A stretch of 64,000 nt of DNA from Pseudescherichia sp031987975 (GTDB lineage: Bacteria > Pseudomonadota > Gammaproteobacteria > Enterobacterales > Enterobacteriaceae): contig NZ_DALZYX010000005.1 of NCBI RefSeq assembly GCF_031987975.1, positions 310,001 to 374,000 on the forward strand. The letters run 5' to 3'. The notes below the pieces were generated by a model, which saw nothing but the letters and a program-made list of their open reading frames with translations, had not been told where the DNA came from and searched no databases. Positions 24,530-33,209 of this stretch are shown one piece after another (within the stretch, counting starts at the first letter, position 1; each line of letters opens with the position of its first letter). A program made the position numbers and the translations under genes.

Positions 24530-24559
24530 TAAAAAAGGGAGCCTTGCGGCTCCCTCAGT
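24530..24559 (-). repeat. Right copy of the 30-bp island-flanking inverted repeat
   Basis: On the minus strand it reads ACTGAGGGAGCCG, then CAAGG, then the CTCCC/T-run part, differing from the left copy at 13970-13999 only in the hairpin loop (C for A). Confidence 0.8.
24531..24554 (-). terminator. ptsG terminator
   Basis: Minus strand GGGAGCC, loop GCAA, GGCTCCC, TTTTTT. Begins about 20 bases after the ptsG stop. Confidence 0.92.
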
Positions 24560-24575
24560 CTCCCCAGACTGCAAA

Positions 24576-26009
24576 TTAGCTGTTGCGGATGTACTCATCC
24601 ATTTCGGTTTTCAGGTTATCGGATTTGGTACCGAAAATGGCCTGAACGCCCGAACCTGCAACCACCACACCCGCTGCACCCAGTTTCTTCAGGCCAGCCT
24701 GGTCAACCTTCGCCACGTCGGCCACGCTCACGCGCAGACGAGTAATACAGGCGTCGAGGTTAGTGATGTTCTCTTTACCACCGAAGGCGGAGACCAGTGC
24801 CGGAGCCATCTCGCTGGTTGCGCCAGCTTTAGAATCTTCGGTTGCGTCTTCACGACCCGGGGTCTTCAGATCCAGCGCTTTGATCAGCACGCGGAACACG
24901 GTGTAGTAGATTGCCGCGTAGCACAGGCCAACAATCGGGAACAGCCACAGTTTGCTGCCGTTACCGCTCAGCACGATGAAGTCGATCAGACCGTGTGAGA
25001 AGGAGGTCCCGTCACGCATACCCAGCAGGATACAGATCGGGAAGGCCAGACCTGCCAGCACCGCATGGATTGCGTAGAGGATCGGCGCAACGAACATGAA
25101 GGAGAACTCGATCGGCTCGGTGATACCGGTCAGGAACGAGGTCAGCGCGGCGGAGATCATGATACCGCCCACTTTGGCACGGTTTTCCGGTTTTGCAGAG
25201 TGCCAGATGGCAATCGCAGCAGCCGGCAGGCCGTACATTTTGAACAGGAAGCCACCGGAGAGTTTACCTGCGGTCGGGTCGCCTGCCATGTAGCGCGGGA
25301 TATCGCCGTGGAAGACCTGGCCTGCCGCGTTGGTGTATTCACCAATCTGCATCTGGAAAGGAACGTTCCAGATGTGGTGCAGACCGAACGGTACCAGGCA
25401 GCGTTCAATGAAGCCGTAGATACCAAACGCCACAACCGGGTTCTGGTAAGCAGCCCACTGGGAGAAGGTCTGGATAGCCGTACCGATCGGTGGCCAAATG
25501 AAGGAGAGGATTACGCCCATGAAGATCGCTGCCAGACCAGAGATGATCGGCACGAAACGCTTACCGGCGAAGAAGCCCAGATACTCAGGAAGCTTGATGC
25601 GGTAGAAGCGGTTGAACATGTAGGCGGCAATCGCACCCGCGATGATCCCGCCGAGAACACCGGTATCCGCCAGGTGTTTCGCCGCGATCTCTTCCGCAGG
25701 CAGATGCAGCACCAGCGGCGCAACCACGGCCATGGTTTTCACCATGATGCCATAGGCAACCACTGCAGCCAGCGCAGACACGCCGTCGTTATTGGTAAAG
25801 CCAAGCGCAACACCGATAGCGAAAATCAGAGGCATGTTAGCAAAAACGGAACCGCCCGCTTCTGCCATAACGTGGGAAACCACTTCTGGTAGCCAGGTAA
25901 AGTTTGCCGAACCGACGCCAAGCAGGATACCTGCAATGGGCAGTACGGAAACGGGCAGCATCAGTGATTTACCGACCTTTTGCAGGTTAGCAAATGCATT
26001 CTTAAACAT
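24576..26009 (-). CDS. ptsG: Glucose-specific PTS enzyme IICB
   Basis: Inner-membrane permease that imports and phosphorylates glucose using phosphate from EIIA-Glc. 477 residues, as in E. coli. The IIC domain (about 1-390) has the membrane helices and the substrate loop GITEPIEF; after a linker (PGREDATEDSKAG) comes IIB with the phosphorylated Cys in NLDACITRLRV (about residue 421). Upstream DNA carries CRP and Mlc sites, and the region before the ATG keeps the SgrS-pairing sequence, so catabolite, Mlc and glucose-phosphate-stress control are probably the same as in E. coli. Confidence 0.98.
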   Translation of the reverse strand: MFKNAFANLQKVGKSLMLPVSVLPIAGILLGVGSANFTWLPEVVSHVMAEAGGSVFANMPLIFAIGVALGFTNNDGVSALAAVVAYGIMVKTMAVVAPLVLHLPAEEIAAKHLADTGVLGGIIAGAIAAYMFNRFYRIKLPEYLGFFAGKRFVPIISGLAAIFMGVILSFIWPPIGTAIQTFSQWAAYQNPVVAFGIYGFIERCLVPFGLHHIWNVPFQMQIGEYTNAAGQVFHGDIPRYMAGDPTAGKLSGGFLFKMYGLPAAAIAIWHSAKPENRAKVGGIMISAALTSFLTGITEPIEFSFMFVAPILYAIHAVLAGLAFPICILLGMRDGTSFSHGLIDFIVLSGNGSKLWLFPIVGLCYAAIYYTVFRVLIKALDLKTPGREDATEDSKAGATSEMAPALVSAFGGKENITNLDACITRLRVSVADVAKVDQAGLKKLGAAGVVVAGSGVQAIFGTKSDNLKTEMDEYIRNS

Positions 26010-26035
26010 AATTGAGAGTGCTCCTGAGTATTTGT
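26010..26035 (-). promoter_or_regulatory. SgrS pairing site in the ptsG leader
   Basis: On the minus strand ACTCAGGAGCACTCTCAATT directly precedes the ptsG ATG and includes its Shine-Dalgarno sequence. This is the segment that base-pairs with the SgrS sRNA in E. coli, and it appears unchanged. Confidence 0.75.
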
Positions 26036-26108
26036 GCTTTTTTGTACGTTTTCACGCATTGGCGCGGGGGGAGAACCGCGCCCTGGTCAGAGCATCTAAG
26101 TGCCCTTT

Positions 26109-26132
26109 ATTTATTACACAGAGTAAAATAAA
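26109..26132 (-). promoter_or_regulatory. Mlc operator upstream of ptsG
   Basis: Minus strand ATTTATTTTACTCTGTGTAA plus AATAAA matches the known Mlc operator of E. coli ptsG. It is 100-125 bases upstream of the start. Confidence 0.75.
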
Positions 26133-26145
26133 TCGTCCCAAGTTT

Positions 26146-26164
26146 GTTTGACCGCTATCACGTT
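26146..26164 (-). promoter_or_regulatory. CRP site upstream of ptsG
   Basis: Minus strand AACGTGATAGCGGTCAAAC fits the CRP pattern TGTGA-N6-TCACA loosely and corresponds, with one change, to the E. coli ptsG CRP site. Confidence 0.65.
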
Positions 26165-26232
26165 TCAAAACGCAGCCGCCGCAAAACTTTCACATATTTA
26201 CAAAAAAGGTGCCAGGACGCGTGAAAAATGGC

Positions 26233-26260
26233 GTTCACCGCCCCGTTTACGGCGGTGAAC
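26233..26260 (-). terminator. tatD terminator
   Basis: GTTCACCGCC (26233-26242) pairs perfectly with GGCGGTGAAC (26251-26260). Read on the minus strand it is followed by GCCATTTTTC. It separates the tatD operon from ptsG. Confidence 0.65.
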
Positions 26261-26307
26261 TTTACTCGCATTGCAAATTAATTACGAGCTTTAAAAAAAC
26301 AGACTTA

Positions 26308-27102
26308 TCAGCGGGATTGCAGGCGTGCGGGGTCAATATGGAACAGCGTGGCGAAGTTCTGCGTGGTCTGCTGCGCCAGCGTTTCCAACGATACGCCCTT
26401 CAGCACTGCCATGTACTCCGCCACGTCGCGGGTCATTGCAGGCTGGTTCTCTTTGCCCCGGTGCGGCACCGGTGCCAGATAGGGTGAGTCCGTCTCTACC
26501 AGCATTCTGTCCAGCGGTACGTAGCGTGCAGCGTCGCGCAGCTGTTCAGCGTTACGGAACGTAACAATGCCAGAAAACGAAATATAGAAGCCCATATCCA
26601 GCAGCTTACCTGCCGTTTCTCTGTCTTCTGTGAAACAGTGTAGTACGCCACCGCAATCCGTCACCTTTTCCTCGGCCAGAATCGCCAACGTGTCTTCGCG
26701 GGCATCGCGGGTATGGACAATCACCGGCTTATTCAGCTCGCGACCAATGCGGATATGGTTGCGGAACGACTCCTGTTGGATGGGTTTGGTTTCCGGCGTA
26801 TAGAAGTAATCCAACCCGGTTTCACCCATCGCCACCACGCCCTCCTCTGCCGCCAGAATACGCAGATCCTCGACGTCATACGCCTCGTCCTGGTTCAGCG
26901 GATGCACGCCGCAGGAGAAGGCAACGTTGTCACGATTGCCCACCAGCTCACGCATGGCGCGGTAGCCCGGCAGCGTGGTGGCGACGGCGAGGCAGAACTT
27001 AACGTCGCGAGCGGCGGCTTTAGCGAGCACGTCGTCCACGTTCTTATGCAGAGATTGGTAATCAAGGCCATCAAGATGGCAGTGGGAGTCGACTAAAAAC
27101 AT
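26308..27102 (-). CDS. ycfH: TatD-family metal-dependent deoxyribonuclease YcfH
   Basis: 264 residues, amidohydrolase-type TIM barrel with the TatD metal ligands: DSHCHLD near the start, GETGLDYFY, the His in VIVHTRDA, HCFTED and ETDSPYLAP. TatD proteins are 3'-5' DNA exonucleases; the specific role of YcfH is not settled. It lies ten bases downstream of holB and ends the pabC-mltG-tmk-holB-ycfH group. Confidence 0.94.
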   Translation of the reverse strand: MFLVDSHCHLDGLDYQSLHKNVDDVLAKAAARDVKFCLAVATTLPGYRAMRELVGNRDNVAFSCGVHPLNQDEAYDVEDLRILAAEEGVVAMGETGLDYFYTPETKPIQQESFRNHIRIGRELNKPVIVHTRDAREDTLAILAEEKVTDCGGVLHCFTEDRETAGKLLDMGFYISFSGIVTFRNAEQLRDAARYVPLDRMLVETDSPYLAPVPHRGKENQPAMTRDVAEYMAVLKGVSLETLAQQTTQNFATLFHIDPARLQSR

Positions 27103-27112
27103 AATGTCTCTC

Positions 27113-28117
27113 TTAAAGATGGGATACAGGCAGCACGGCGTCGGGTTGCAGCCAGTGCTCCTGGCTCAGGAGTAAATCGGTTAATAGCAGTTCACGATTG
27201 ACGCCGGTCACGGTTAGCAGCTGCTCCCGGCAGGTAAAGATCGCCGCTAAGATAACGCGCAACCGGGCAGGCGCAATAATTTTAGCCAGTCGGACCACCA
27301 GCGAATGCGCATCGGCGTTGCTAAGCAGCGTGGCTCCCTGCTGAATTTTCATCGCATCGAGATAGAGCGAAGCCAGCCAGTGCAGGCGCTCGGCCACGCT
27401 GTCATGGTTCAGCGCAGGCAGCAGTGAGAGCCAGTCGCTGCTGGTCAGCGCTGCATCGACAGCGGTACACAGCGCCTGGCGCTGCGCCCAGGCATCGGTA
27501 GAGAGCAGGGTTTGCGCTGCGCCCGGCGCGCCGCCGCAGAGGCGCAAAGCCGTGAGGATCGCCTCGGGCGAGATCTGAACCTCCCGCGACAGCCAGGCGC
27601 AGGCGTAGCGCTCATCCGGTGGCGCAAGGTGATGCAGGCGACAGCGGCTGCGTAAGGTGGCCAGCAGGCGGGCGGGTTCGCGACAGGCGAGGAAGAACCA
27701 GGTGTTAGCCGGCGGCTCCTCCAGCGTTTTAAGCAGGGCGTTAGCGGCAGCCTCGGTCAGCCGGGCCGCATCGCTAACCCATACTACCTTCGCGCCGTTC
27801 AGGCGAGCGTGCTCGTAAAGCTTCTCGCTAACCTCGCGCACCGCATCGATGCCGAGCGTGCTTTTACCCTTCTCTGGCTCCAGCATATAGTAGTCGGGGT
27901 GGGTTCCCGCCTGCATTAGTTGACAGCCGCGACAGCGACCGCAGCTTTTATGTCCGTCGGGCTGCTGGCAGAGCAGGTAGCGCGTCAGGGCATAGATTAA
28001 CGCCTCGTCACCCATCCCAGGCAGAGCGTGGATCAGTAGCGCATGGTGTCCGCGTCCGGCCTGGTAACTGGCAACCAGACGTTCAAAGTCGGGGCGTAAC
28101 CATGGATACCATTTCAT
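27113..28117 (-). CDS. holB: DNA polymerase III subunit delta'
   Basis: Clamp-loader subunit of the replicase. 334 residues as in E. coli. The degenerate P-loop GMGDEALI shows why delta' does not bind ATP; a zinc module with four Cys (SCGRCRGCQ and an earlier Cys), the SRC motif (LRSRCRL) and a C-terminal collar domain are visible. The ATG overlaps the tmk stop by 4 bases (ATGA type), so translation is coupled. Confidence 0.96.
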   Translation of the reverse strand: MKWYPWLRPDFERLVASYQAGRGHHALLIHALPGMGDEALIYALTRYLLCQQPDGHKSCGRCRGCQLMQAGTHPDYYMLEPEKGKSTLGIDAVREVSEKLYEHARLNGAKVVWVSDAARLTEAAANALLKTLEEPPANTWFFLACREPARLLATLRSRCRLHHLAPPDERYACAWLSREVQISPEAILTALRLCGGAPGAAQTLLSTDAWAQRQALCTAVDAALTSSDWLSLLPALNHDSVAERLHWLASLYLDAMKIQQGATLLSNADAHSLVVRLAKIIAPARLRVILAAIFTCREQLLTVTGVNRELLLTDLLLSQEHWLQPDAVLPVSHL

Positions 28118-28755
28118 GCGCTCTGCTCCTGCACCCAGGCGGTGACCGTCTGGCGGATATCGCTCATCACCTCCTCGAGGGAACGGGTGGCGTCGATGGT
28201 TTTGATCCGCGGATCGGCCACGGCAAGCTCCAGATAACGGGCGCGCGCGCGATGGAAGAAGTCATAGGACTCCTGCTCAATGCGGTCCAGCTCGCCCCGG
28301 GCGCGGGCGCGTTTCAGGCCAACTTCCGGCTCCACGTCGAGATAGAGCGTCAGGTCCGGGCGGAAATCGCCTAATACGGTGTCGCGCAGGGTGGCCAGCA
28401 TATGCGCATCAATGCCGCGTCCGCCGCCCTGATAGGCCTGAGTGGAGAGATCGTGGCGATCGCCAATCACCCAGCAGCCTCGGGCCAGCGCGGGCTTGAT
28501 AACGGTCTCCACGAGCTGAACGCGGGCAGCGTAGAACATCAACACTTCAGCTTTGTCGGTAATCACCTCATCGCCTACGGATTTGATATCCAGCACCAGG
28601 CTGCGCAACTTCTCAGCGAGCTGCGTGCCGCCTGGCTCACGGGTAAAGATCATCTCGTTTACGCCGAGCTGGGTCAGCGTCTCCACGACGGTATCGCGGG
28701 CGGTGGTCTTTCCGGCCCCTTCCAGCCCTTCGATAACGATATATTTACTGGCCAT
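28114..28755 (-). CDS. tmk: Thymidylate kinase
   Basis: Phosphorylates dTMP to dTDP. 213 residues. P-loop GLEGAGKTT at the N-terminus, DRHDLSTQAYQGGGRG (DRX and LID region) in the middle. The start overlaps the mltG end by 11 bases. Confidence 0.97.
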   Translation of the reverse strand: MASKYIVIEGLEGAGKTTARDTVVETLTQLGVNEMIFTREPGGTQLAEKLRSLVLDIKSVGDEVITDKAEVLMFYAARVQLVETVIKPALARGCWVIGDRHDLSTQAYQGGGRGIDAHMLATLRDTVLGDFRPDLTLYLDVEPEVGLKRARARGELDRIEQESYDFFHRARARYLELAVADPRIKTIDATRSLEEVMSDIRQTVTAWVQEQSA

Positions 28756-29767
28756 TTTTTTCCTTAAGCACTTTCAGATAGTCCTGCACCGCGCGGTTGT
28801 GGCTGACGAGGTTGGTGGTAAAGGTATGCCCCCCTTTGCCATCAGCAACAAAATAGAGATACGGCGTCTTTGCCGGATGGGCGGCAGCACGCAGCGAGGC
28901 ATCGCTCGGGATGGCAATCGGTCCCGGCGGCAGGCCGCTAATGGTGTAGGTATTATACGCCGTTGGCGTCTCCAGATCGCTACGGCTGATTTTACCGCTG
29001 TAGCTCTCCCCCATCCCGTAAATAACGGTGGGGTCGGTTTGCAGACGCATCCCGATACGCAGGCGGTTAATAAAGACCGAGGCAACCTGATCCCGCTCGC
29101 TGGCAACCGCCGTCTCTTTTTCAACGATCGAGGCCATAGTGACCAGCTGATTTTGATCCTTATACGGTAGACCCTCTGTCCGCCCTTCCCAGGCATTGTT
29201 TACCGCGGCGACCATTTTGTCGTGGGCACGCTTGAGCATGGCCACATCGGTGGTGTTCGCCGTGTAGAGCCAGGTATCGGGCCAGAACCATCCCTCGATC
29301 CATTCGGGATGGTCAAACTTGAGCACCTCCGCCACCGTGGCGTAGCTGTCATCCTTCAGGGTGTGCTGAATATAGGGCGCGTCCCGAAGCTGCTTCAGGT
29401 AGTCGCTAAGACGCATCCCCTCTACCAGCCGCAGTGGGAACTGTGCTTCTTTGCCGCTCTCCAGCAGCCGCAGCATATCGCGCACCGTCATATCCGGCGT
29501 AAAGCGATAGGTACCGGCCTTGAAGTGGGAGAGGTCCGGCTCTACGCGCAGCAGCCACTGGAATACGCGGGGTCGATTGATAATCTTCTCGCTATAGAGC
29601 TGGGTTCCCAGCGCCTGCCTGCCCGTGCCTGCTTTGAGGGTAAAGATAGTCTCTGCCTTGATCAGCAGCTTGCTGTCCGCCAGCTGGCGAACCTTCCAGT
29701 AACCTGCACCCGCAGCAATGCCCAGCACCACTAGCAGGAGTAAAACAAAACGAAACATTTTCTTCAT
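28745..29767 (-). CDS. mltG: Endolytic murein transglycosylase MltG (YceG)
   Basis: Inner-membrane lytic transglycosylase that cuts nascent glycan strands and sets their length. 340 residues: one N-terminal membrane helix (about 5-22), a LysM-like domain, then the YceG catalytic domain with the conserved VEKETAV segment holding the catalytic Glu and LQTDPTVIYGMG. Start overlaps the pabC stop (ATGA). Confidence 0.95.
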   Translation of the reverse strand: MKKMFRFVLLLLVVLGIAAGAGYWKVRQLADSKLLIKAETIFTLKAGTGRQALGTQLYSEKIINRPRVFQWLLRVEPDLSHFKAGTYRFTPDMTVRDMLRLLESGKEAQFPLRLVEGMRLSDYLKQLRDAPYIQHTLKDDSYATVAEVLKFDHPEWIEGWFWPDTWLYTANTTDVAMLKRAHDKMVAAVNNAWEGRTEGLPYKDQNQLVTMASIVEKETAVASERDQVASVFINRLRIGMRLQTDPTVIYGMGESYSGKISRSDLETPTAYNTYTISGLPPGPIAIPSDASLRAAAHPAKTPYLYFVADGKGGHTFTTNLVSHNRAVQDYLKVLKEKNGQ

Positions 29768-30579
29768 GACGACTTCGCATGCTCACAAAGGGGGGATAAA
29801 AAGGTATACAACTCGCGGGAGGTCCAGCACCACTCTTCACAGGCATTAACCGGGACAATCGGCATCAGCGCATTGCTGATCAGCACCTCATCGGCGTCAG
29901 CCAGCGCCTTTGGCCGTGCGGCCACTTCGGCAAACGCAAACTCAGCGTCGGCCAGGCGATCGATAATAAACTGCCGCATAATGCCCTTCACGCCTGCATG
30001 GTTAAGACACGGCGTAAATACCGTCTTGCCTTTCCGCCAGAATAAATTCGCGGCACAGCATTCCGTAAGCAACCCATCGCTGTCAAGAACCAGCGCCTCG
30101 TCGCTTGCCGTCTGCTCAAGATGAGTACGGATCAGCACCTGCTCAAGGCGATTGAGATGCTTTATTCCCGCGAGGTGGGAATTACGTCCTAGCCGGACAG
30201 GACTGAGCGCAAGGGTAATCCCCTCCTGCCGCCAGCGGGCATAGTGCGCAGGCAGGGCTGACAGGCTTAAGATCCGCGTTGGCGTCTCGCAACCTTTAGC
30301 GCTGTAGCCACGTCCGCCTGCGCCCCGGCTGATAATCACCTTTAGCACGCCCTCCTGTTGGTGACTTGCCAGGGTAACCATCTCCTGCTCAAGGAGAGTC
30401 CAGTCGCTAAACGGCAGCAGCAGACGCTCACAGGCCTTACGCAGGCGTGCAAGATGAGCCGGAAGCAGCTGAACCTGGCCGGTCTGGATCCGGGCGGTAG
30501 TGAAACAGCCGTCGCCGAACTGTACTGCCCTGTCGTTTGCCGCCAGCGTCAGCTGTTGGCAGCCATTTATCAAGAACAT
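29764..30579 (-). CDS. pabC: Aminodeoxychorismate lyase
   Basis: PLP enzyme of folate synthesis releasing pyruvate from 4-amino-4-deoxychorismate to give p-aminobenzoate. 271 residues, class IV aminotransferase fold. Lys in LAGIKHLNRLEQ binds PLP; SDGLLTECCAANLFW and NALMPIVPVN are family motifs. E. coli PabC has 269 residues. First gene of the pabC-mltG-tmk-holB-ycfH run, 130 bases after fabF. Confidence 0.93.
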   Translation of the reverse strand: MFLINGCQQLTLAANDRAVQFGDGCFTTARIQTGQVQLLPAHLARLRKACERLLLPFSDWTLLEQEMVTLASHQQEGVLKVIISRGAGGRGYSAKGCETPTRILSLSALPAHYARWRQEGITLALSPVRLGRNSHLAGIKHLNRLEQVLIRTHLEQTASDEALVLDSDGLLTECCAANLFWRKGKTVFTPCLNHAGVKGIMRQFIIDRLADAEFAFAEVAARPKALADADEVLISNALMPIVPVNACEEWCWTSRELYTFLSPLCEHAKSS

Positions 30580-30709
30580 AGCGGCTCCTGTGTCAGTGAC
30601 CGGGTAGTCTGGCAGGATGCGTAGCGCAGGACAAGCGGAGAAAGCTGAATTGAAAGGGAAAACGTGCGGAGCAGACCGGGCAGCGCAGAGGCTACCCGGC
30701 CATACGGCG

Positions 30710-31951
30710 TTAGATCCGTTTGAAGATCAGTGAGCCGTTGGTACCACCGAAGCCAAAGGAGTTACACAGGGTGTATTCCAGATTGCTTACCTGGCGTGCG
30801 ACATGCGGAACATAGTCCAGATCGCAACCCTCATCCGGGTTATCCAGGTTGATGGTCGGCGGAATCGCCTGATCGCGCAGGGCAAGGATCGAGTAGATAG
30901 ACTCTACTGCACCCGCCGCGCCCAGCAGGTGACCGGTCATGGATTTAGTGGAGCTAACCATCACGCGGCTTGCCGCTTCGCCAAATACGGACTTAACCGC
31001 CTGGGATTCGGCTTTATCGCCAGCCGGCGTTGAGGTGCCGTGGGCGTTAACGTAGCCAATCTTCGCCGGATCCAGCTGGGCATCACGCAGTGCGTTAACC
31101 ATAGCCAGCGCCGCACCCGCACCGTTTTCTGGCGGTGAGGTCATGTGGTACGCATCGCTGCTCATACCAAAGCCGACCAGCTCAGCATAGATTTTCGCGC
31201 CGCGTTTTTTCGCATGCTCGTACTCTTCCAGCACGACCATACCTGCGCCGTCGCCCAGCACAAAGCCGTCACGATCTTTATCCCATGGACGGCTTGCTGC
31301 CTGCGGATTATCGTTGCGGGTAGAGAGCGCACGCGCTGCACCGAAGCCGCCCACGCCAAGCGGAGTACTGGCTTTCTCAGCGCCGCCAGCGACCATTGCG
31401 TCGGCATCGCCGTAGGCAATGATACGTGCCGCATGACCGATGTTATGCACGCCGGAGGTACAGGCCGTGGCGATAGAGATGCTCGGTCCCTGCAGACCAA
31501 ACATAATCGTCAGGTGACCGGCTACCATATTAACGATGGTAGATGGCACAAAGAATGGGCTGATCTTACGCGGACCGCCGTTGGTCAACGACGTGTGGTT
31601 CTCTTCGATCAGGCCAAGACCGCCGATACCTGAGCCAATAGCCGCTCCGATACGATGCGCATTCTCTGCGGTAACCTCAAGGCCAGAATCCTGCATGGCC
31701 TGCCAGCCCGCAACAATTCCATATTGAATGAAGGCATCCATCTTGCGCTGCTCTTTGCGCGAGATAATGTCATCACAGTTAAAATCCTTTACTAAGCCAG
31801 CAAATTTCGTTGCATAGGCGCTAGTATCGAAATGGTCGATCAGGCTGATGCCACTCTGACCGGCAAGGAGAGCACTCCAGGTAGACTCTACGGTATTGCC
31901 GACAGGAGACAACATGCCAAGTCCGGTCACAACTACACGACGCTTAGACAC
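30710..31951 (-). CDS. fabF: 3-oxoacyl-ACP synthase II (KAS II)
   Basis: Elongating condensing enzyme that governs temperature-dependent conversion of C16:1 to C18:1. 413 residues as in E. coli. Catalytic Cys in TACTSG (about 164), His in NAHGTSTP and GHLLGAAG, Lys in STKSMTG. The C-terminal SFGFGGTNGSLIF is typical. It follows acpP after an attenuating hairpin, the usual arrangement of differential expression. Confidence 0.98.
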   Translation of the reverse strand: MSKRRVVVTGLGMLSPVGNTVESTWSALLAGQSGISLIDHFDTSAYATKFAGLVKDFNCDDIISRKEQRKMDAFIQYGIVAGWQAMQDSGLEVTAENAHRIGAAIGSGIGGLGLIEENHTSLTNGGPRKISPFFVPSTIVNMVAGHLTIMFGLQGPSISIATACTSGVHNIGHAARIIAYGDADAMVAGGAEKASTPLGVGGFGAARALSTRNDNPQAASRPWDKDRDGFVLGDGAGMVVLEEYEHAKKRGAKIYAELVGFGMSSDAYHMTSPPENGAGAALAMVNALRDAQLDPAKIGYVNAHGTSTPAGDKAESQAVKSVFGEAASRVMVSSTKSMTGHLLGAAGAVESIYSILALRDQAIPPTINLDNPDEGCDLDYVPHVARQVSNLEYTLCNSFGFGGTNGSLIFKRI

Positions 31952-32000
31952 GTTTGTCCTCCAGGGAGGGATAAAAAAGAGATTCGTGGGAGAAAAAGAT

Positions 32001-32028
32001 AAAACTCAGGCGGTCGAATGACCGCCTG
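32001..32028 (-). terminator. Hairpin between acpP and fabF
   Basis: CAGGCGGTC (32007-32015) pairs with GACCGCCTG (32020-32028). On the minus strand it is followed by AGTTTTATC. Probably partial termination, keeping acpP transcripts far more abundant than fabF. Confidence 0.75.
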
Positions 32029-32039
32029 GAGATGTTCAC

Positions 32040-32279
32040 TTACGCCTGGTGACCGTTGATGTAATCAATGGCAGCCTGAACAGTAGTGATCTTCTCAGCT
32101 TCTTCGTCCGGAATCTCAGTATCAAACTCTTCTTCCAGAGCCATTACCAGCTCAACGGTGTCAAGAGAATCCGCGCCCAGGTCATCAACGAAAGAAGCAT
32201 TGTTAGTCACTTCTTCCTGCTTAACGCCCAGCTGCTCGCCAATAATTTTCTTAACGCGTTCTTCGATAGTGGTGCTCAT
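32040..32279 (-). CDS. acpP: Acyl carrier protein
   Basis: Carries growing fatty acyl chains on 4'-phosphopantetheine. The attachment Ser is in GADSLD (Ser38 counting Met). Very acidic four-helix protein. It differs from E. coli AcpP by an extra Thr near the N-terminus (MSTTIEERV instead of MSTIEERV) and by Asp for Glu in SFVDDLG, giving 79 codons rather than 78. The insertion is one in-frame ACC/ACT triplet duplication before helix 1 and should be tolerated. Confidence 0.98.
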   Translation of the reverse strand: MSTTIEERVKKIIGEQLGVKQEEVTNNASFVDDLGADSLDTVELVMALEEEFDTEIPDEEAEKITTVQAAIDYINGHQA

Positions 32280-32457
32280 ACTCTTAAATTTCCTATCAAA
32301 ACTCGCTTTCGCGATGGTTTTCGTAGTGTATAAAATGTTGAAAAATTTGCAACTAAATCCCGGCAGGTCCTACCACGATTTTGCGCTATTCTGAGGCCTT
32401 TTGCCCTAATAACGCAAATAAAATTATTCCCATATAGTGCTTTAGGAAATAACGTGG

Positions 32458-33192
32458 TTAAACCATATACATTCCGCCGTTGACGTGCAGGGTCTCACCA
32501 GTGATGTAACCCGCCTCATCAGAAGCTAAGAATGCAACCGCACTGGCGATCTCTTTTGGCTCGCCTAAGCGACCCGCCGGAACTGCCGCCAGCGTACCCG
32601 CACGCTGATCTTCAGTCAGCGCACGCGTCATGTCCGTTTCAATAAAGCCCGGAGCAACAACGTTCACAGTAATGCCACGGGACGCGACTTCACGCGCCAG
32701 TGACTTACTGAAGCCAATCAGGCCTGCTTTCGCCGCAGCGTAGTTAGCCTGACCAGCATTTCCCATGGTACCCACCACAGAACCGATAGTGATAATGCGG
32801 CCATGACGCTTCTTCATCATAGCCCGCATTACCGCTTTTGACAGGCGGAAAACAGAAGAGAGATTGGTTTCGATGATATCGTTCCACTCGTCGTCTTTCA
32901 TCCGCATCAGCAGGTTGTCGCGTGTAATCCCGGCATTATTTACCAGAATGTCCACTTCGCCAAACTCTGCACGGATATTTTCCAGCACAGATTCAATAGA
33001 TGCAGGATCGGTCACGTTTAATTGTAAACCTTTGCCGTTTGCACCTAAATAGTCGCTGATGGCCTGCGCACCGCTTTCGCTGGTCGCGGTACCGATCACC
33101 TTCGCGCCGCGGGCAACGAGGGTTTCAGCAATTGCGCGGCCAATGCCACGGCTTGCACCGGTAACCAGTGCGATCTTTCCTTCAAAACTCAT
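32458..33192 (-). CDS. fabG: 3-oxoacyl-ACP reductase
   Basis: NADPH-dependent SDR enzyme. 244 residues: TGASRGIG cofactor loop, NNAGITRD, catalytic Ser in GSVVG and the YAAAKAG Tyr-Lys pair, C-terminal GGMYMV. Same as E. coli in length. Seventeen bases after fabD. Confidence 0.98.
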   Translation of the reverse strand: MSFEGKIALVTGASRGIGRAIAETLVARGAKVIGTATSESGAQAISDYLGANGKGLQLNVTDPASIESVLENIRAEFGEVDILVNNAGITRDNLLMRMKDDEWNDIIETNLSSVFRLSKAVMRAMMKKRHGRIITIGSVVGTMGNAGQANYAAAKAGLIGFSKSLAREVASRGITVNVVAPGFIETDMTRALTEDQRAGTLAAVPAGRLGEPKEIASAVAFLASDEAGYITGETLHVNGGMYMV

Positions 33193-33209
33193 GGTTTTGG
33201 GTTCCTTGT

